The notes: generated by a model not told the origin, from the sequence alone. Counted from the first letter of the stretch, positions 18,913 through 29,177 are shown. The stretch: 64,000 nt of DNA from CAWCGU01 sp963795195 (GCA_963795195.1 CAWCGU010000006.1:2232001-2296000), one strand, 5' to 3'. Numbers and translations: made by a program.

Positions 18913-21900
18913 TGACCCCAATTCGTCCGCTCCTAATGCTCGAGGCGTGGGTGCGAAACCGGCGGGCCGCTGGCTTGGTAGGCGTCCTCCTGATTGCCGC
19001 AGCCGCCTATCCCTCCGGCGCCACGGCCGCCTCGACCGAGCGGGTCAGCGTCGCGGCGGTGGCATCCAAGCGGACCTCGGCGCGAGCGGGGCACCAGCAA
19101 TCTCGGGCGACGGGCGCTACGTCGCCTTCCACTCCGACGCCACCAACCTGGTCCCGGGTGACACGAACGGAGAGATCGACGTCTTCGTCTACGACCGGCA
19201 GGCGGGCACCGTCGAGCGGATCAGCGAGGCGACCAACGGCACACAGGGGAACGACGACTCCACGAGGGCGTCGATCTCGGCAGCGGGTCGCTTCGTCGCC
19301 TTCATGTCAGACGCCAGCAACCTCGTGGCGGGCGACGGCAACGGGAAGTCGGACGTTTTCGTTCACGACCGCCTCAGCGGAGCGACGACGCGGGTCAGCG
19401 TTTCCAGCCTGGGCGCCCAGGGGAGCGGTCACAGCCGCCTGCCCTCGATGTCGAGCGATGGCCGCTTTGTCGCCTTCGAATCGGGGGCCAACGATCTCGT
19501 CGCCGGCGACACCAACTTCTCGGACATCTTTGTCCACGATCGCCAAACGGGTACAACCGAGCGAGTCAGCGTCGCGGACAACGAGGCACAGGGGAATTCA
19601 AACGTCTTCGCGCCGGCGATCTCGGGCGACGGCAATCTGGTCGCCTTCCAGTCGGTGGCCAGCAACCTGGTCGCCAACGACACGAACGCGACCGACGACG
19701 TCTTCGTGCGCAACCGTGCGGCTGGGACGACCACTCGTGTCAGCGTGGCGACCGGTGGCACGCAGAGCGACGGGACCTCTTACAACACAGCCATCTCAAC
19801 CGACGGTCTCTTTGTCGCCTTCCAGTCGTTGGCATCGAATCTGGTCGGCGGCGACAGCAACGGGCTCGACGATGTCTTCGTTCACGACCGCCAGGCAGGC
19901 ACCACTGAGCGAGTCAGCGTCTCGAGCGCCGGGGCTCAGGGCACGGCGACATCCTTCGGCCCCGACATCTCCGCGGGCGGACGCTTTGTTTCGTTTGGCT
20001 CGGAGGCCCCCCTCGTCGGCGACGACAGCAACGCGGCGATGGACGTCTACCTGCGCGATCGGCAGGAGGGGACGACCGAGCGCGTCAGCGTGGCGAACGA
20101 CGGCGCTCAGGGGAACGCCTTCTCGAATGGCTCGTCGATCTCGGCCGACGGCAGCCTGATCGCCTTCGCCTCCGGCGCCAGCAATCTCGTCTCAGGCGAT
20201 ACGAACACGCAGCCCGACATCTTCGTACGCAACCGTGCCGAAACCCCACCGGCCGACCCGGGCGAGATTCCGCCTGAAGTTCAGCTACCGCAGGTGCGCG
20301 AGGTCATGATCAACGAGGCGCCAGATCCCGGCGGCTCCGCGGTGCTGACGGTCAGCGTCAGCGACGACACCGAGGCGATCGAGTGGGACGTCAACGGCGA
20401 CGGCAAGCCAGAGATCGTCTCCGAGCCCGGCCAGACGAGCTTCCGCTTCCGGCCCGAGCCCGGCCAGAGCACGACGGTCGACGTGCGCGCGACCGGCCCG
20501 GGCGGCACGAGCCCGGTGGCGTCCCAAGAGGTGAGCGCGCCACCGGCCCCGCAGGGCGGGCTCGCCGGGCGCATTCTCGGCAAGCTCGACAAGCGTCCTC
20601 CCGTCTATGCAGTCGGGCCCGCCGCCGCGCTCACCGGCCCGCCGCCGGCTCCGGCCGCCTGCGGATCCGGCAAGTCCGCCCGGCAGCTCTCGCTTCGCCC
20701 CTCGACCCGGGTTTCCGTCGGCCAGCTGAGCATCTCCGGGCCGATGAGCCCGGCCACGAGCCTCGCCCAAATGCCGCGCCCCGAGCTCGGCATCGCCCAA
20801 ACGGTTGCGCAGGAGCTGAATATCCCGCCGACCAAGAGCGCGATGGAGATGGCCGTGCGGTTCAGCGAGCCCTACGTCGGCAGCGGCACGATCACGCTCA
20901 ATGAAGCGGCTTCATTGGTCTCCAAGTGCAACAGCCGGGCGGGGACCTTCTCGTCGACGGTCGTTCACCCGCAGACGAGCTCGTTCGCCAACGCCGAGGG
21001 GATGCTGGGAATCGCCGGCGCCCTCACGGAGATGCCGGGAGGGGTTCTCAAGGTCCCCGAGTTCAAGGGCGGCGTGGCGAGCCTGACCGAGAGCCCCATC
21101 GACCGTGTGAAGGCAGGGAAGTTCTTGATCGAACTGGAGCAGAACAATCCCGAGTTGGAGCAGGCGCTGAATGCTCTCGGGGCCACGCTCGTCTCGGCCA
21201 CGGGAATCGGGCTGGAGACCGGCGGCGGCTACATCGACGCCACGATCACGCTGCCGAGCTGGATCAATCGGGCGGGCGTCAGCGGGCAGGTCTACATCAG
21301 GCTCGACGTCAGGGACGGCAAGGTCGCGGTGGACAAGCTGCAGATCGGCCCGCTGCAGGTCAGCATCGGCGTGATTCGGGTCCAGGACTTCCAGGTCAAC
21401 TACGACCGCTCGATCGAGGAGTGGCGGGGCCAGGGGAAGGCCTGCTTCGTCGCGGACGCGGCCTGCCTCGACATGATCCCGCCCGCAGGCCAGATCAGGA
21501 TCGTCAACGGCAACCTGGAGTTCGCCGGGGCGGAGCTCCAGCTCAGTCCCGGGCTCCCGCTGGGCCCGGCCGTCACCCTCGACCGAATCGGGTTCAAGTT
21601 CGGTCTGAACCCCACCAGGTTCGGCGGCAGCGCGCGGGTCAGGGTCGCTGGCTTCGTGGTCATCGACGGGTCGGTCTTCCTCGCCTTCCCGAGCTCGAGC
21701 CAGCCGTTCGTGCTCAGGGAGGACGAGTTCCCCGGCTACCCGGAGGACCTCTACGGTCGCTCCCACACCTCATTCACGATCGGTCTCAACGCGACGGCCT
21801 TACTCGACCTTCCCGTGGTCGGCGAAACGGAGCTCGCCAAGGCCTACTTCGTCTACGAGCAAGGAGCGTACGTCGCCTTCGGCGCGAATTTCGACCTCTC

Positions 21901-23152
21901 GGTCCTCGATATCGCCAGCATCACCGGCTATCTGACCGCGAGAATCGACTTCAGCAGCGACGAGACGATCTACCTGTTCCGGGCAGGGGTCGAGGCCTGT
22001 CTGCACTTCATCGCGAAGGTCTGCGGCAAAGCCGAGGGCGCCGTCTCCCGTGGCCGAAACGGCACCGGCGGCGCAGGCGTCTGCTTCGGCTCGGTCGGCG
22101 GCGGAGTCCAGTGGCCGAACCGGTTCAACGACTACGACACCCAGGTCTTCCTCTATCCGCCAGGCGGCAAGAGCTGCCCGATCACGCGCTTCATCGCACC
22201 GGAGTTCAAGGCGAGCTCCGCGCAGGCAAGCGCTGGTGGGCCCGCGCACTTCGTCCGCATCGATCCTGGTGACGCCCCGCGGGCGATCCGGCTGGATGGA
22301 GCGGGCGCCCCGCCGCGCGTGCGGATAACCGGTCCGGGCGGCCAGGTGCTCGAGGGCACCTCGGAGACCGGGGTGGATCTGAGCGAAGGCGAGGCGCTGG
22401 GAATCGCCAGCTTCCAGGGAACCGGAGCGACCGCCGACCAGAACTTCACCGTCGTCTCCATCAACGACCCGCGTCCCGGCAGATATGAGATCGAGCTGCT
22501 CGAGGGGTCGCCCGCGATCACGAAGATCACGGAAGGTGAGCACCCCGAGGAGGCGAGCGCAAGGGGTGAGGTCGACGGCAGCGGCGATCGCCGCGTGCTG
22601 CGTTATGAGGTCGCGCGCCGGCCGGGCCAGCGGGTCACCTTCTACGAAGTCACCGCCGACGGCACCGCCAAGGCGATCGGCAGCGTCACCGGCGGTGGCA
22701 GTGGCAGGCTCGCCTTCACCCCCTCGCCCGGTACCGGGGAGCGCCACATCGAGGCGCAGTTTGAGATCGACGGCCTGCCGGCCGAGCGCCTGACGCTCGC
22801 AGACTTCAAGCCGCCGGCACCGAGACTGGCAAAGCCGTCGGGTCTGCGCGTTCGCCGCGCCGGCACGAGCCTACGCGTGAGCTGGAAGAGGGTGCCGAGC
22901 GCGGATCGCTACGAGCTGGCGCTGACGATGTCGGCGGGTGGCCAGCGCACGTTCACGGCGCGCGGCAGGACGACGGTGCTGAGGCAGGTCCCGAAGACAG
23001 TCAGAGGGCGGGTCAGCGTCCGCGGTGTCGATTCGACGCGACAGGGGCCGCCGGTCGCCGCACGCTTCACCCGCACCGCACCGCCCAAGGACAGTTTCGA
23101 GCCACTGCCGCAATGCCAGTTCAGGCAGGAACTTGTCTGCAGAACCCGCTGA
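18912..23152 (+). CDS. giant secreted protein with seven-repeat beta-propeller and C-terminal fibronectin-like end; frameshifted near the 5' end
   Basis: About 1413 codons. The 5' end (18912 to about 19055) encodes a signal peptide (GLVGVLLIAAAAYPSGATAA) and then STERVSVA. One missing base near 19052-19060 moves the rest to the next frame (open from 18947 to 23152). The propeller (19.1-20.25 kb) has seven repeats of about 58 residues marked by DVFVxDRQAGTTERVS and (V/I)AF-S-AsNLV-GDtN. A PKD-like segment (about 20.3-20.55 kb) follows, then an unrecognised 500-residue region with Cys pairs, and a C-terminal fibronectin-III-like domain (LRVSWKRVPSADRYELAL). It is the last gene of the exported-protein operon. 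Probably surface-exposed; function unknown. Confidence 0.8.
19150..20250 (+). repeat. seven coding repeats of about 174 bp
   Basis: The propeller blades of the giant secreted protein repeat at about 58 codons, marked by DVFV or DIFV followed by YDRQ, HDRL, HDRQ, RNRA, HDRQ, RDRQ and RNRA. They are diverged at DNA level and are protein repeats, not a DNA array. Confidence 0.75.
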
Positions 23153-23158
23153 GAGCGC

Positions 23159-26100
23159 TCAGCCCGTCAGCGCCGTCAGCACGATCCGCTCCTGCTCGGA
23201 GCGGTGGGCGGCGGGGTAGCCCTCTGACGGCGAAGCCCGAGGCGGGCGGCCGACGTAGCGGAATTCGGCGCCCTCGGGGACAAGGTCAGGGATGCGGCGG
23301 TACATGACGCTGAAGGCGCCCATGTTCTTCGGCTCCTCCTGCATCCAGATGATCTCCTTGAGGTTCGGGTAGCTCGCGATCAGCTCGACGATCTGCTCCT
23401 GGGCAAACGGGTAAAGCAGCTCGACCCTGGCGACGGCGACACTGGTCGCCGACTCGCGTCGCTCATGCGAGTCGATGTCGTAGTAGATCTTGCCGCTGCA
23501 GAGCACGAGCCGCGTGATCTCCTCGGCGCGGCCCTGGGCCCGCGGGTCGTCGAGCACGAACTTGAAGCCGCCGTGGGTGAGGTCGTCGAGCTTCGACGCC
23601 GCGTCCGGGAGGCGCAGCAGGCCCTTTGGCGTAAACACGACCAATGGCCGAGGCTTGGCGATCCTGGCCTGCCGGCGCAGCAGGTGAAAGTACTGACCGG
23701 CCGTCGTCGGGTTCGCGAGACGGATGTTGCCCTCCGCGGCGAGCTGGACGAAGCGTTCGATGCGGGCGCTCGAGTGCTCCGGGCCGGACCCCTCGTAGCC
23801 GTGAGGCAGCAGCAGGGTCAGTCGCGTCGTCTGCCCCCACTTGGACTCACCGGCGACGATGAAGCTGTCGATGATCACCTGTGCCGAGTTGGCGAAGTCG
23901 CCGAACTGCGCTTCCCAGAGCACGAGGCTGTCGGGCGAGGCGGCGGAGTAGCCGTACTCGAAGCCGAGGCAGGCGATCTCCGAGAGCGGGCTGTTGTGGA
24001 GCTCGAACGGCGCCAGGGCGCCGGAGAGGTGCTGGATCGGCGCGTACTCGAGGCCCGTCTTCTCGTCGTGGAAGAGCAGGTGGCGGTGGGAGAAGGTGCC
24101 GCGCTCGGTGTCCTGGCCGGTCAGGCGGATATGTGTGCCCTCGGTCAGCAGCGAGGCGTAGGCGAGCGCCTCGGCGTGGCCGAACTCGATCAGGCCGCCT
24201 TCGGAGATCTCGAGCCGCTTTTCGAAGGGCTTGCGCAGCTTGCGGTGGATCGTGAAGCTGTCGGGAACCTTGATCAGCTCCGCGTTGAGGGCGAGAACCC
24301 GCTCCTGCGACACCGCCGTCTCGGGGTCGGGGCTCTTGGTGCGATCGAGCTCGCCGGTCTGGATTTGCGTGGAGGTCGGGTCCTCGAACTCGCCGCGCTC
24401 GATCCGTCCCTTGAGCTCCTTGTGGATCGCGCTCAACTCCTCGCGACGCTGCTCAGCCGCACGCTCGACGTCCTCGGGAGTCATCACCCCGTCCTTGACG
24501 AGCTGCTGGGCGTAGACCTCGGAGACCGGCGGGTGCGCCTTGATCTGTGCGGCGAGCAGCGGCTGTGTGTAGGCCGGCTCGTCGGTTTCGTTGTGGCCGT
24601 AGCGGCGGTAGCCGATCACGTCGATGACGATGTCGCGGTGCCACTCCGAGCGGTAGGTCATCGCCAGCCGTACCGCCGCGATACACGCCTCGACGTCGTC
24701 GGCGTTGACGTGCAGGATCGGGACGTTGAAGCCCTTCGCCATGTCGGCGGCGTAGGGAGATGAGCGGCTGTCGTGCGGATCGGTCGTGAAGCCGACCTGG
24801 TTGTTGGTGATGATGTGGATCGTGCCGCCCGTGGCGTAGCCCTCGAGCGATTGCAGGTTGAAGGTCTCCGCCACGACGCCCTGGCCGGGGAAGGCGGCGT
24901 CGCCGTGCAGAAGCACCGGCACGACGACGTTGGGGTCGTGGTGCATGATCGGCCCCGTATGCCGGGTCTGGTCAGCCCGGGTTGCGCCCTCGACGACGGG
25001 ATCGACGAACTCGAGATGGCTCGGGTTCGGGTAGAGGCGCATCTTGATCGTGTCGCCGTCGCGCAGCTGAAGCAGGCCCTCGGCACCATGGTGGTACTTG
25101 ACGTCGCCGGTCCCCCGGTATGGCATGGCGCGTTTGACGACGTGGAGTGCCTTGGCGCCCTCGAACTCGGCAAAGATCGAGTCCAGCGGCCGGCCGAGGT
25201 TGTGCGCGAGCACGCTGAGGCGGCCACGGTGGGCCATCCCGATCACGACCTCGATGGCGCCCTCCTCGCGGGAGATCGTTGCGACTTCGTCGAGCATCGG
25301 CACGACCACGTCGAGTCCTTCGATCGAGAACATCTTCTGGCCGAGGTAGGCCTTCTGGACGAAGCGCTCAAACTGGAAGACCTCGATCAGCCGCACCAGC
25401 AGCTGGCGCTTCTGATCGTCGGTCATCAGCTGGCGGTGAAAGTCCGTCTCGATCATCTCGCGCAGCCACATCCGCTGCTGGTGGGAGGCGAGGTGCTCGA
25501 TTTGGTAGCCGATCGTGCCGCAGTAGGCGCTGCGCATCCGCGGCAGCGAGTCGAGCAAGGTCTCGCCCTCGACCCCGATGCGCAGGATCGACGCCGGAAT
25601 CTGCTCCATCAACTCGGGGGTCAGGTTGAGGTTGGCCGGATCAAGCGACGGGTCCCCGTCGCCCTCGGGATCGAGCGGGTTGAGGTTGCCCGCAAGGTGG
25701 CCATGGGTGCGATAGGCCTTCAGCAGGGAGGTCGCCGCCTGGACGGCCTGCAGCAGCTCAGTGTCCGGCTTGATGCGCGCGAATGAAGACGAACTTTCGC
25801 CGGGCGCGGTGCCGGCGGCGCCGAGGGCCGGTGCGGAGGCGGAAGCGGGGAGAGCCTTCTTGACCACGCCCTCGTCGATCTCGAGGTTCTCGGCGATCGC
25901 CTCGTAGAAGCCGTCCTCGCCCTGCAGCAGCTGATCGATCCGGCGCAGGAAGGATCCCGACTCGGCGCCCTGGATGATGCGGTGGTCGTAGGTGGAGGTC
26001 ATCGTCATCACCTTGGAGACGCCCAGCGCCCGGATCTTCTCCGGCGGCGCGTGCGTCCACTCGACGGGGAAGGCGATCGAGCCGGTGGCGACGATCGTGC

Positions 26101-27544
26101 CCTGACCCTTCATCAGCCGCGGGACCGAGGCGATGGTGCCGATCCCACCCGGATTCGTGAGCGTGATGTTCGTGCCCTGGAAGTCGTCTGCGGTGAGCTT
26201 GTTCTCGCGCGTCTTGTTGATCAGCTCTTCGAAGGCGCTGTGAAAGCCGCTGAAGTCGAGCCCGGAGGCGCCCTTGATGCAGGGCACCATCAGGCTGCGG
26301 GTCCCCTTGCGCTCGACGTCGACCGCGATGCCGAGATTGACCCCGCCGTGGTCGACCAGGAAGGGCTTGCCGTCTCGCTCCTCGTAGGTGTGTGCCATCG
26401 ACGGGTGCGCCTCGGTCGCCGCCCGCACGATCGCCCAGGCGACCATGTGCGTGAATGAAAGCTTCATGCCGCGGTCCTTGAGGACGGCGTTGAGCGCCTT
26501 GCGCTTGGCATCGATGGTGTCGACGGGAAGCGTCCGGAAGGAGGTCGCTGTCGGCATCTCGCGGCTCTCGTTCATCGCCGCGGCAAGCATCCCCGCCGGG
26601 CCGCGCAGAGCCTTGGCCGCCGCGTCTGCGGCGCTCGGAGCCGCCGCCGGGGCGGCGCCGTCTCCGTTGCCCGCGGCGAGCACGTCGGCCTTCATCACCT
26701 TGCCGTGGGCACCGCTCCCTTCGATCGAGGAGACGTCAATGCCCTGGTCCGCGGCGATCCTGCGGGCAACCGGGGTGGCGTTGCCGTTGCCGTCGTCAGC
26801 GGCGACAGGAGCAGGTGCCTCTTCGGCGGGGGCCGCGCCATCGGTGGAGGCCGGCTTGGGGGTTGCGGCGCCGGCACCTGCGGTCATCTCCGCCAGCGCC
26901 TCGCCGACCTTGACGACATCGTCGGGCGCCTTCGAAAGCTTGGTGATCGTGCCGCTCGTCGGAGCCGGGACCTCTGCGTCGACCTTGTCCGTGGAGACTT
27001 CGACGATCGTCTGACCCTCCTCGACGGAGTCCCCCTCGGCGACGTGGTACTCAAGGACTGTTCCCTCCGTCACGGACTCGCCCATCTCAGGCATGGAAAC
27101 AACCACCGTTTCGCCTGGCTCCTCCGCTTCGCGCGCGGTTGCGGCCGGGTCAGCTGAGGCAGCGGCCCCCGTGGGCGCGCCGTCGGCGGCGGGCTGCGGT
27201 GAGTCCGAGGGGACGCTGTCGTCGCCCAGGTCCTGGTCGCCCTCCCCGCCGCCTTCGATCAGGCCGCTCCCGCCTGCGCCGTCGGCAGCTTCACCGTTGG
27301 GATCGAGCTCAGCGAGCGTTTGACCCACCTTGACGGTCTCGTCGACCTGGGCCATGATCTTGGTCAGCACGCCGCTCGCCGGAGCAGGCACTTCCGCGTC
27401 GACCTTGTCGGTCGAGACCTCGACGACGGTCTCGCCCTCCTCGACGAACTCACCCTCCGACTTGTGCCATTCCAGCACCACGCCCTCGGTGACCGATTCG
27501 CCCATCGCGGGCATCTGAATTTCGACTTTTGTGGCCTCGGCCAT
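23159..27544 (-). CDS. kgd: single-chain 2-oxoglutarate dehydrogenase: two lipoyl domains, E2 core and E1 (Kgd/OdhA-type)
   Basis: A 1461-residue fusion that catalyses oxidative decarboxylation of 2-oxoglutarate and succinyl transfer in the TCA cycle. Domain order: lipoyl 1 (residues 5-80, lipoyl Lys47 in STDKVDAEV), lipoyl 2 (146-220, Lys187), peripheral subunit-binding domain (about 256-290, VARRIAADQGIDVSSI), E2 acyltransferase (about 330-550, STYDHRIIQGAESG), and E1 thiamine-dependent dehydrogenase (about 590-1461, with MAHRGRLSVLAHN and YRRYGHNETDEPAYTQP). Mycobacterial Kgd lacks the lipoyl and binding domains, so this version is more complete. The E2 motif has Gln where classical E2 has Asp (DHRxxDG), as in Kgd. 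Start ATG at 27544. Only E3 is not included. Confidence 0.95.
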   Translation of the reverse strand: MAEATKVEIQMPAMGESVTEGVVLEWHKSEGEFVEEGETVVEVSTDKVDAEVPAPASGVLTKIMAQVDETVKVGQTLAELDPNGEAADGAGGSGLIEGGGEGDQDLGDDSVPSDSPQPAADGAPTGAAASADPAATAREAEEPGETVVVSMPEMGESVTEGTVLEYHVAEGDSVEEGQTIVEVSTDKVDAEVPAPTSGTITKLSKAPDDVVKVGEALAEMTAGAGAATPKPASTDGAAPAEEAPAPVAADDGNGNATPVARRIAADQGIDVSSIEGSGAHGKVMKADVLAAGNGDGAAPAAAPSAADAAAKALRGPAGMLAAAMNESREMPTATSFRTLPVDTIDAKRKALNAVLKDRGMKLSFTHMVAWAIVRAATEAHPSMAHTYEERDGKPFLVDHGGVNLGIAVDVERKGTRSLMVPCIKGASGLDFSGFHSAFEELINKTRENKLTADDFQGTNITLTNPGGIGTIASVPRLMKGQGTIVATGSIAFPVEWTHAPPEKIRALGVSKVMTMTSTYDHRIIQGAESGSFLRRIDQLLQGEDGFYEAIAENLEIDEGVVKKALPASASAPALGAAGTAPGESSSSFARIKPDTELLQAVQAATSLLKAYRTHGHLAGNLNPLDPEGDGDPSLDPANLNLTPELMEQIPASILRIGVEGETLLDSLPRMRSAYCGTIGYQIEHLASHQQRMWLREMIETDFHRQLMTDDQKRQLLVRLIEVFQFERFVQKAYLGQKMFSIEGLDVVVPMLDEVATISREEGAIEVVIGMAHRGRLSVLAHNLGRPLDSIFAEFEGAKALHVVKRAMPYRGTGDVKYHHGAEGLLQLRDGDTIKMRLYPNPSHLEFVDPVVEGATRADQTRHTGPIMHHDPNVVVPVLLHGDAAFPGQGVVAETFNLQSLEGYATGGTIHIITNNQVGFTTDPHDSRSSPYAADMAKGFNVPILHVNADDVEACIAAVRLAMTYRSEWHRDIVIDVIGYRRYGHNETDEPAYTQPLLAAQIKAHPPVSEVYAQQLVKDGVMTPEDVERAAEQRREELSAIHKELKGRIERGEFEDPTSTQIQTGELDRTKSPDPETAVSQERVLALNAELIKVPDSFTIHRKLRKPFEKRLEISEGGLIEFGHAEALAYASLLTEGTHIRLTGQDTERGTFSHRHLLFHDEKTGLEYAPIQHLSGALAPFELHNSPLSEIACLGFEYGYSAASPDSLVLWEAQFGDFANSAQVIIDSFIVAGESKWGQTTRLTLLLPHGYEGSGPEHSSARIERFVQLAAEGNIRLANPTTAGQYFHLLRRQARIAKPRPLVVFTPKGLLRLPDAASKLDDLTHGGFKFVLDDPRAQGRAEEITRLVLCSGKIYYDIDSHERRESATSVAVARVELLYPFAQEQIVELIASYPNLKEIIWMQEEPKNMGAFSVMYRRIPDLVPEGAEFRYVGRPPRASPSEGYPAAHRSEQERIVLTALTG

Positions 27545-27591
27545 CTAGTGAACTGAGTCTATGACCTAAACGCCTGAGCCGAAACCCCCGC

Positions 27592-27969
27592 TCAGCCCGG
27601 CACGAGGCGCACTCCTGGTAGATCATCGAAGTCGGCGGAGCCGAGGGTCCAGAGTGAGGCGTCACGAGCAAGGGCATGAGCGGCGATAGCGAGGTCGAGC
27701 TTCCTGCCCCGGGGTCGGCTGACCGAGGCGCACAGACGTGCGGCCACCGCGGCTTCTGCAGGCCCGAAGGCAAGGGCCTCGCTTGAAGGAACGATCGCCT
27801 CCTGGGCCTCCAGCTCCGCGTCAAGCCGGGGTCCGCGCAACCACTCGTAGAGCACGAGAGCGGGGAGGACAAGCCGTTGACCATCGGCGATCTCCTCGCG
27901 CAACCGCTGCGACGATCGACGCGGCCCCGTGAGGGCGTCGATGAGGACGTTGGTGTCGAGAACTATCAC
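27592..27969 (-). CDS. vapC: PIN-domain ribonuclease toxin (VapC-like)
   Basis: A 125-residue PIN domain protein, expected to be a toxin ribonuclease. The acidic residues of the active site are visible: Asp4-Asp5 region in MIVLDTNVLIDAL, Glu in LVLYEWLRG, and Asp in KLDLAIAAHALA with a further Asp in SADFDDL. The start is GTG at 27969, overlapping the stop of a 26-codon frame (27966-28046) that looks like the end of an antitoxin. No full-length antitoxin gene is present, so the toxin may be orphaned or silent. The gene lies just downstream of a secreted-protein gene and 47 bases from the 5' end of kgd. Confidence 0.85.
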   Translation of the reverse strand: MIVLDTNVLIDALTGPRRSSQRLREEIADGQRLVLPALVLYEWLRGPRLDAELEAQEAIVPSSEALAFGPAEAAVAARLCASVSRPRGRKLDLAIAAHALARDASLWTLGSADFDDLPGVRLVPG

Positions 27970-28046
27970 TCGCCCGCTCTGCCGCCGGCACGCCGGCTCG
28001 CGCGCAACTCCTCCAGCTCGGCGTCGACCTCGATGGGCACCAGCAC
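27966..28046 (-). pseudogene. possible antitoxin remnant upstream of vapC
   Basis: A 26-codon frame starting at GTG 28046 (LVPIEVDAELEELRASRRAG...) ends in TGA overlapping the vapC GTG start, the usual coupling of antitoxin to toxin. It is too short for a VapB-type antitoxin and has no DNA-binding domain; upstream in the same frame the DNA belongs to the secreted-protein gene. It may be the C-terminal stub of a lost antitoxin, or a very short peptide. Confidence 0.35.
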
Positions 28047-28059
28047 GTGCCCGCCCGGC

Positions 28060-28800
28060 TTAGGGCAGCACGACTGTCACGGCGGAATCCGTCCGCTGGC
28101 CTCGACGGCTGAGCGCGTCGAACACCTGCACCCTGAACGTCCCGGGCTGGTAGTCGTCCAGGTTCGTGGCTGAGCTCGCCGTGGTGTAAACGGCAGCGTG
28201 GAGATGACTGCCGGTGCTCATCGCCAGAGTGGCCGGATTGCCCTGGAACCGGATCACGTAGGTCCCGTTGGCGATTCGCCGTACTTCAACCGGTCCGCCG
28301 GTGCAGTTGTGAGACGTGTCGATGTACCGTGGGTTGCTGGTGAAGGTCCGCGGGGTGTCTTCGCGGCCGATGATCTCGGCGAAGCCAAGGATCTTGCCCC
28401 GCTGGCAACTGTTTGTCTGCAGGTACTGGCTGGAATCGAGACCGTCGAGAGTGTCCGCTCTCTGTGCGGACTGTGCGTTCCCCGCGAAGGATGCTTCCCC
28501 GGCAGTGTTCGCATGCCCCGCTGTGTTTGCGTCCAGGGCGCTCTGGGCGTTGGCGGCCGTCGTGGCAAAGTCGGCGGTCGGCACGGTGCCGAGGCTGCCC
28601 TCATCGATGTGGCTGCCGTCGAGCGTCTCCGGCATCACCTTGGCGCCTGTGACGGCGCGCTTGGCGAGGTCGACATTCTTGACCTCGCCGTCGACGATGT
28701 CCTCGCTGAAAATCGTTTGGTCCACCGCGAGGGCCGTGCCTCCGAGTGAGACGAACAGCGCGAGCGTAGCGACGACGAGTGCGGGTGATGGGGTTCTCAT
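28060..28800 (-). CDS. secreted low-complexity protein with repeated D-G-x-(I/V) motifs
   Basis: A 246-residue exported protein of unknown function. The signal peptide is ALVVATLALFVSLGGTALA. It is followed by a region common in Thermoleophilia surface proteins (EDIVDGEVKNVDLAKRAVTGAK), then a run of short Ala/Asn/Ser-rich units (TAANAQSALDANTAGHANTAGE) and a C-terminal domain with two Cys (NSCQRGK, HNCTGG). The start ATG at 28800 has an AGGAG seven bases upstream; the open frame to 28902 is an extension without function. The palindrome 28875-28891 lies 74 bases before the start. A paralogue-like protein is at 31086. Confidence 0.78.
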   Translation of the reverse strand: MRTPSPALVVATLALFVSLGGTALAVDQTIFSEDIVDGEVKNVDLAKRAVTGAKVMPETLDGSHIDEGSLGTVPTADFATTAANAQSALDANTAGHANTAGEASFAGNAQSAQRADTLDGLDSSQYLQTNSCQRGKILGFAEIIGREDTPRTFTSNPRYIDTSHNCTGGPVEVRRIANGTYVIRFQGNPATLAMSTGSHLHAAVYTTASSATNLDDYQPGTFRVQVFDALSRRGQRTDSAVTVVLP

Positions 28801-29177
28801 TGAATCTCCTGACTTGGGGTTTGCTGTGGTTGTGTTGACACCCCGACCATCGCCAGTGGACGGGGGCATTCGCATCAGGAGGCCCCCCTGAGATTCGCTC
28901 ACCCAGGCACGAATCGCGGCCGGGGAAACTCAGTCGGGCCGGCGCATGAAGAGCGGCGTACGACAGATCCCAACGTCGCGATCGTCCGCGCAGGCCACAA
29001 TTGAGCCTCCCGAGCCGGCCTGCCGCCGGACCCTTGTGTGACCTGCTCGAGACTCTCGGCGTACAAGCCCTCGGTGGTCTCGACCCGTGCCCCGGGCCCC
29101 CGCGGACAGCGCCGCCGGCTAGCCGGCCGTGAGCGTGGCCGTCAGCTGATCCCCTCCCGAGATCTCGAGCTTGCCGG
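28801..29177. other. intergenic region with one palindrome
   Basis: 377 bases upstream of the secreted-protein gene and downstream of the zinc-ribbon gene. Apart from the ribosome binding site at 28805-28815 and the palindrome 28875-28891 I see no gene or structured element. Confidence 0.5.
28875..28891. promoter_or_regulatory. TCAGG-type palindrome (copy 3)
   Basis: A 17-bp imperfect palindrome (TCAGG arms, one mismatched pair) preceded by TTCGCA as at 16294. It lies 74 bases before the secreted-protein gene. Confidence 0.4.

Noticed and set aside
19150..20250. Regular repeats considered as a CRISPR or DNA satellite array
   Set aside because: The period is a multiple of three and the repeats are conserved at protein level (propeller blades) but diverged at DNA level; there are no constant repeats with variable spacers.
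20912..22747. Several minus-strand and alternative-frame ORFs in the giant propeller protein
   Set aside because: The plus-strand frame is continuous with Fn3-like and repeat structure; the others lack ribosome binding sites and protein-like composition.
23465..24763. Plus-strand frame of 432 codons opposite the oxoglutarate dehydrogenase gene
   Set aside because: It mirrors conserved E1 codons and has no domain of its own; it is a GC-driven antisense shadow.
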